Below, one piece after another: positions 61,905 to 64,000 of a stretch of 64,000 nucleotides of DNA (the first letter of the stretch is position 1; every line of letters starts with the position of its first letter). The notes below the pieces were generated by a model. It did not search any database, was not told where the DNA came from, and saw nothing but the letters and a program-made list of their open reading frames with translations. The stretch is from Mangrovibacterium diazotrophicum (GTDB lineage: Bacteria > Bacteroidota > Bacteroidia > Bacteroidales > Prolixibacteraceae), in the NCBI RefSeq assembly GCF_003610535.1, contig NZ_RAPN01000004.1, positions 186,001 through 250,000 of the forward strand, written 5' to 3'. The position numbers and the translations under genes are program-made.

Positions 61905-62090
61905 GATTTGTGTTTTTAGTAATCCCGAGCGGTGAAAGTAGTTATTAAAAAGGATCGATTTTATGACTTTTCCCAAACGGGGCGTTTAAATTACAAAGTT
62001 TAACGAAGTAATTAACTACTATCAAACATATAACGGCAACGGATAATCGACGTAAAATAGGTTAAAAGCTAACACTAAAATCACGACACC

Positions 62091-62816
62091 ATGGAAAATA
62101 CTTTGCTTAATTATATGAACAAAAGGTTCGGCGAAGAAGGGAAACGAAGAACCGAACATTTTAAAATGGCTGGTCCGGTGATTACGATTTCGCGTGAGGT
62201 CGGTTGTGGGGGAATAAAACTCAGCCAGAAGTTGGCAGAAGAACTCAATAAAAGTGTTTTTTGTAAGCAGTGGCAGGTGATCAGTAAGGAAGTTTTAAGC
62301 GAGAGCGCGCGCGAGTTGAAAATGAAGCCCGAAAAGGTCGATCGGATTTTCTCAAGCCAGGAACATTTTACTTTCGATGAGATTTTGTCGGCCTTCTCCG
62401 ATAAGTATTATAAAAGTAACAAGGTGATTACGAAGACCGTGCGGGAAGTGATTCATAATTTTGCGACAGACGGGTGTTGTATTATCGTTGGTCGCGCCGG
62501 TCATCTGATTGCCAATGATATCGATAATGCGCTTCATGTGCGGTTAATTGCGCCGATCAAATGGCGGGTTGAATCGATCTCGGCGCGCCGGAATTTGAGT
62601 AAAGCAGATGCCTTAAAATACATTAATGAGACAGAAAAAGAACGGGAGGTATTTCGCGATCATTTTCGGAAAAATAAGCACGAACCGGAAAGCTTCGATA
62701 TCATCATCGACATTTCTCGTTTTGAAATGAATAAACTGGTTAAAATAATTTTAACCGCGTTTGAAATGAAAGGCATCCCGGACCAAATGAAAAAAACAGT
62801 TCCCTATTTTGGTTAA
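62091..62816 (+). CDS. Cytidylate kinase-like family protein
   Basis: A 241-residue P-loop kinase-like protein. The opening VITISREVGCGGIKLSQKLAEEL is the degenerate P-loop of the cytidylate-kinase-like (AAK_2) family, in which GSGG replaces the usual GxxGxGK. CIIVGRAGHLIAND and the Arg-rich RLIAPIKWRVESISARRNL region match the nucleotide-binding core and lid. Family members are found next to varied genes, and the substrate is not established. True Cmk has a different P-loop, so this is probably not the essential CMP kinase. It is monocistronic with a terminator. Confidence 0.85.
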   Translation: MENTLLNYMNKRFGEEGKRRTEHFKMAGPVITISREVGCGGIKLSQKLAEELNKSVFCKQWQVISKEVLSESARELKMKPEKVDRIFSSQEHFTFDEILSAFSDKYYKSNKVITKTVREVIHNFATDGCCIIVGRAGHLIANDIDNALHVRLIAPIKWRVESISARRNLSKADALKYINETEKEREVFRDHFRKNKHEPESFDIIIDISRFEMNKLVKIILTAFEMKGIPDQMKKTVPYFG

Positions 62817-62836
62817 ACAATATTTTGGTAAATGAG

Positions 62837-62870
62837 AAAGGTCACTGCAAAAATGAAGCAGTGACCTTTT
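62837..62870 (+). terminator. Rho-independent terminator
   Basis: AAAGGTCACTGC (62837-62848) pairs perfectly with GCAGTGACCTTT (62858-62869) around a 9-base A-rich loop. It closes the cytidylate kinase-like gene; TTTT and a later T-rich tract follow. Confidence 0.85.
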
Positions 62871-62951
62871 GTATTTTTAGATTTCTTATAAATCTGAATC
62901 TTTTTTGGGGACAAAGGATTACCCTTTGTGTCGTCTTTCATCGACACCTGG

Positions 62952-63905
62952 CTAAACAATCTTCTTGTCCACCAAATATTTATTGCGTTCGGATGAATTT
63001 CGGGAGAACAGCTCGGCCAAAAAGCCAGCCATGAAAAGCTGTGTTCCTATAATCATGGTGGTTAGTGACAAAAAGAAGTAGGGACTTTCCACAACTTTCG
63101 GTGCAGGAATGTTGTGAGATACGGCAATTAACTTGCTGATTCCAAGCCATGCTGCAGCAAAAAGACCAATAATGAACATCACTGTTCCCAATATCCCGAA
63201 GAAGTGCATGGGGCGTTTGCTGAATTTGGCGATGAAAATCACCGACAACAAATCCAGTGGTCCGCGAATGAAGCGTTCGAAGCCGAATTTCGTTTCACCG
63301 TATTTGCGTTCCTGGTGCTTCACCACTTTTTCGCCGATTTTCTTGAAGCCGGCCCACTTAGCAATGATTGGAATGTAGCGGTGCATTTCGCCGTACACTT
63401 CAATACTTTTTACCAATTGCTTGCGGTAAGCTTTCAACCCGCAGTTGAAGTCGTGTATTTTAATGCCGGAACTTCGGCGTGCAATCCAGTTATAAAATTT
63501 GCTTGGAATATTTTTCGATAAAACCGGATCGTAGCGTTTCTTTTTCCAACCCGACACCAAATCGTACTTTTCTTCAGTAATCATTCGGAAGAATTCCGGT
63601 ATTTCTTCCGGGTTGTCCTGCAGGTCGGCGTCCATGGTGATTACCACGTTGCCTTGTACTTCGCCAAAACCAACATGCAGCGCAGCCGATTTTCCGTAGT
63701 TCCGTCTGAATTTAATTCCTTTTACATCCGGGTTTTCATGGTGTAACTTTTCAATTACTTCCCACGAACGGTCACTACTACCGTCATCAATTAAAATGAT
63801 TTCGTATGAATAACGATTTTCATCCATTACCCGTTTGATCCAGGCGGTCAATTCGGGCAACGACTCTTCTTCGTTTAAAAGAGGAATAACGACGGAAATA
63901 TCCAC
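62952..63905 (-). CDS. GT2-family glycosyltransferase, polyprenyl-phosphate-sugar synthase type
   Basis: A 317-residue enzyme beginning from a GTG at 63905 (MDISVVIPLLNEEESLPEL). GT2 motifs: LIDDGSSDRSW, DADLQDNPEEIP and the RRNYGKSAALHVGF segment. Two membrane helices follow RPMHFFGILG near the C-terminus. It is a paralogue of the enzyme at 32401 and probably makes undecaprenyl- or dolichyl-like phosphate sugars for envelope glycans. The gene upstream on the same strand ends 42 bases before it, so they may be cotranscribed. Confidence 0.9.
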   Translation of the reverse strand: MDISVVIPLLNEEESLPELTAWIKRVMDENRYSYEIILIDDGSSDRSWEVIEKLHHENPDVKGIKFRRNYGKSAALHVGFGEVQGNVVITMDADLQDNPEEIPEFFRMITEEKYDLVSGWKKKRYDPVLSKNIPSKFYNWIARRSSGIKIHDFNCGLKAYRKQLVKSIEVYGEMHRYIPIIAKWAGFKKIGEKVVKHQERKYGETKFGFERFIRGPLDLLSVIFIAKFSKRPMHFFGILGTVMFIIGLFAAAWLGISKLIAVSHNIPAPKVVESPYFFLSLTTMIIGTQLFMAGFLAELFSRNSSERNKYLVDKKIV

Positions 63906-63946
63906 GTGCTAGAAATTAGTTCTTAAAAGTTAGGACAAAGAAACAA

Positions 63947-64000
63947 TTATTCTTCCGATTTTAGGTCAGACATTGCTTCGTCAAACGCATTTTCATCATC
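63947..64000 (-). CDS. C-terminal end of a gene running out of the window
   Basis: Reading from 64000 on the minus strand gives D-D-E-N-A-F-D-E-A-M-S-D-L-K-S-E-E and TAA at 63947-63949. The acidic tail is compatible with a cytosolic C-terminus. In many Bacteroidota the gene before this type of glycosyltransferase encodes a DUF4199 membrane protein, but 17 residues cannot settle that. Confidence 0.5.
   Translation of the reverse strand, partial: DDENAFDEAMSDLKSEE

Overview
The window looks like the chromosome of an anaerobic or facultative, polysaccharide-degrading member of the Bacteroidota, probably class Bacteroidia near Marinilabiliales/Prolixibacteraceae (this placement is inference). 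The evidence is a SusC/SusD pair, many lipoprotein signals, beta-barrel proteins of Bacteroidota type (DUF3570, DUF4266), DUF349, -7 boxes of the TAnnTTTG type, and mostly weak Shine-Dalgarno sequences. I saw no insertion sequence, prophage, CRISPR array, tRNA or rRNA.

Region by region: (1) 1-9168 is a pectin utilisation locus on the plus strand: the last codons of SusC, SusD, an alpha/beta hydrolase esterase, a PL1-type pectate lyase, two CE8 pectin methylesterases flanking a CE12 rhamnogalacturonan acetylesterase, and a GH28 polygalacturonase. (2) 9330-13010 is a minus-strand group of unknown exported proteins ending at a LuxR-type regulator, with striking inverted repeats between them. (3) 13464-15953 holds small accessory genes: an acyltransferase, a lipoprotein, AHSA1/SRPBCC and VOC proteins, and a DUF202 membrane protein. 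(4) 16085-18367 holds hxlA and hxlB (formaldehyde fixation by the ribulose monophosphate route) divergent from an AraC-type regulator. (5) 18414-19564 is a tandem pair of related beta-barrel proteins. (6) 19704-26974 is a minus-strand GH2-GH3-GH31 operon suited to dismantling xyloglucan-type oligosaccharides. (7) 27415-39159 holds an exported PepC-like peptidase and envelope genes: PAP2, a GT39 ArnT-like enzyme, a GT2, a 1414-residue AsmA-like protein, a cytochrome c lipoprotein and a SIMPL protein. (8) 39273-49422 is housekeeping: an AddB-like nuclease, trmD, hsp20, DUF349, pyrG and yidC. (9) 49531-51963 holds a nuclease, an ABM monooxygenase and an M49-like metallopeptidase. (10) 52045-56466 is a minus-strand redox-themed stretch: exported peroxiredoxin, Nif11-like small protein, DUF3570, DUF4266, ApbE and thioredoxin. 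(11) 56652-64000 holds an SDR, a lone receiver protein, a GntR regulator, NDH-2, an Xaa-Pro aminopeptidase, a cytidylate kinase-like protein, a GT2 and the tail of one more gene.

How they fit: the pectin locus should release galacturonate, acetate and methanol. Methanol can become formaldehyde, which HxlAB would capture, although no methanol oxidase lies in the window. The GH2/GH3/GH31 operon treats a second plant-wall glycan. The most interesting candidate system is the thioredoxin-ApbE-DUF4266-DUF3570 operon. It pairs a flavin transferase with a tiny lipoprotein ending in GGGCGCN and a barrel carrying an SGAS motif like flavinylation sites, and a Nif11-like peptide of unknown function lies directly downstream. 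Several regulatory arrays (7351-7449, 12149-12189, 17414-17465, 53327-53388) are not explained by the genes alone.
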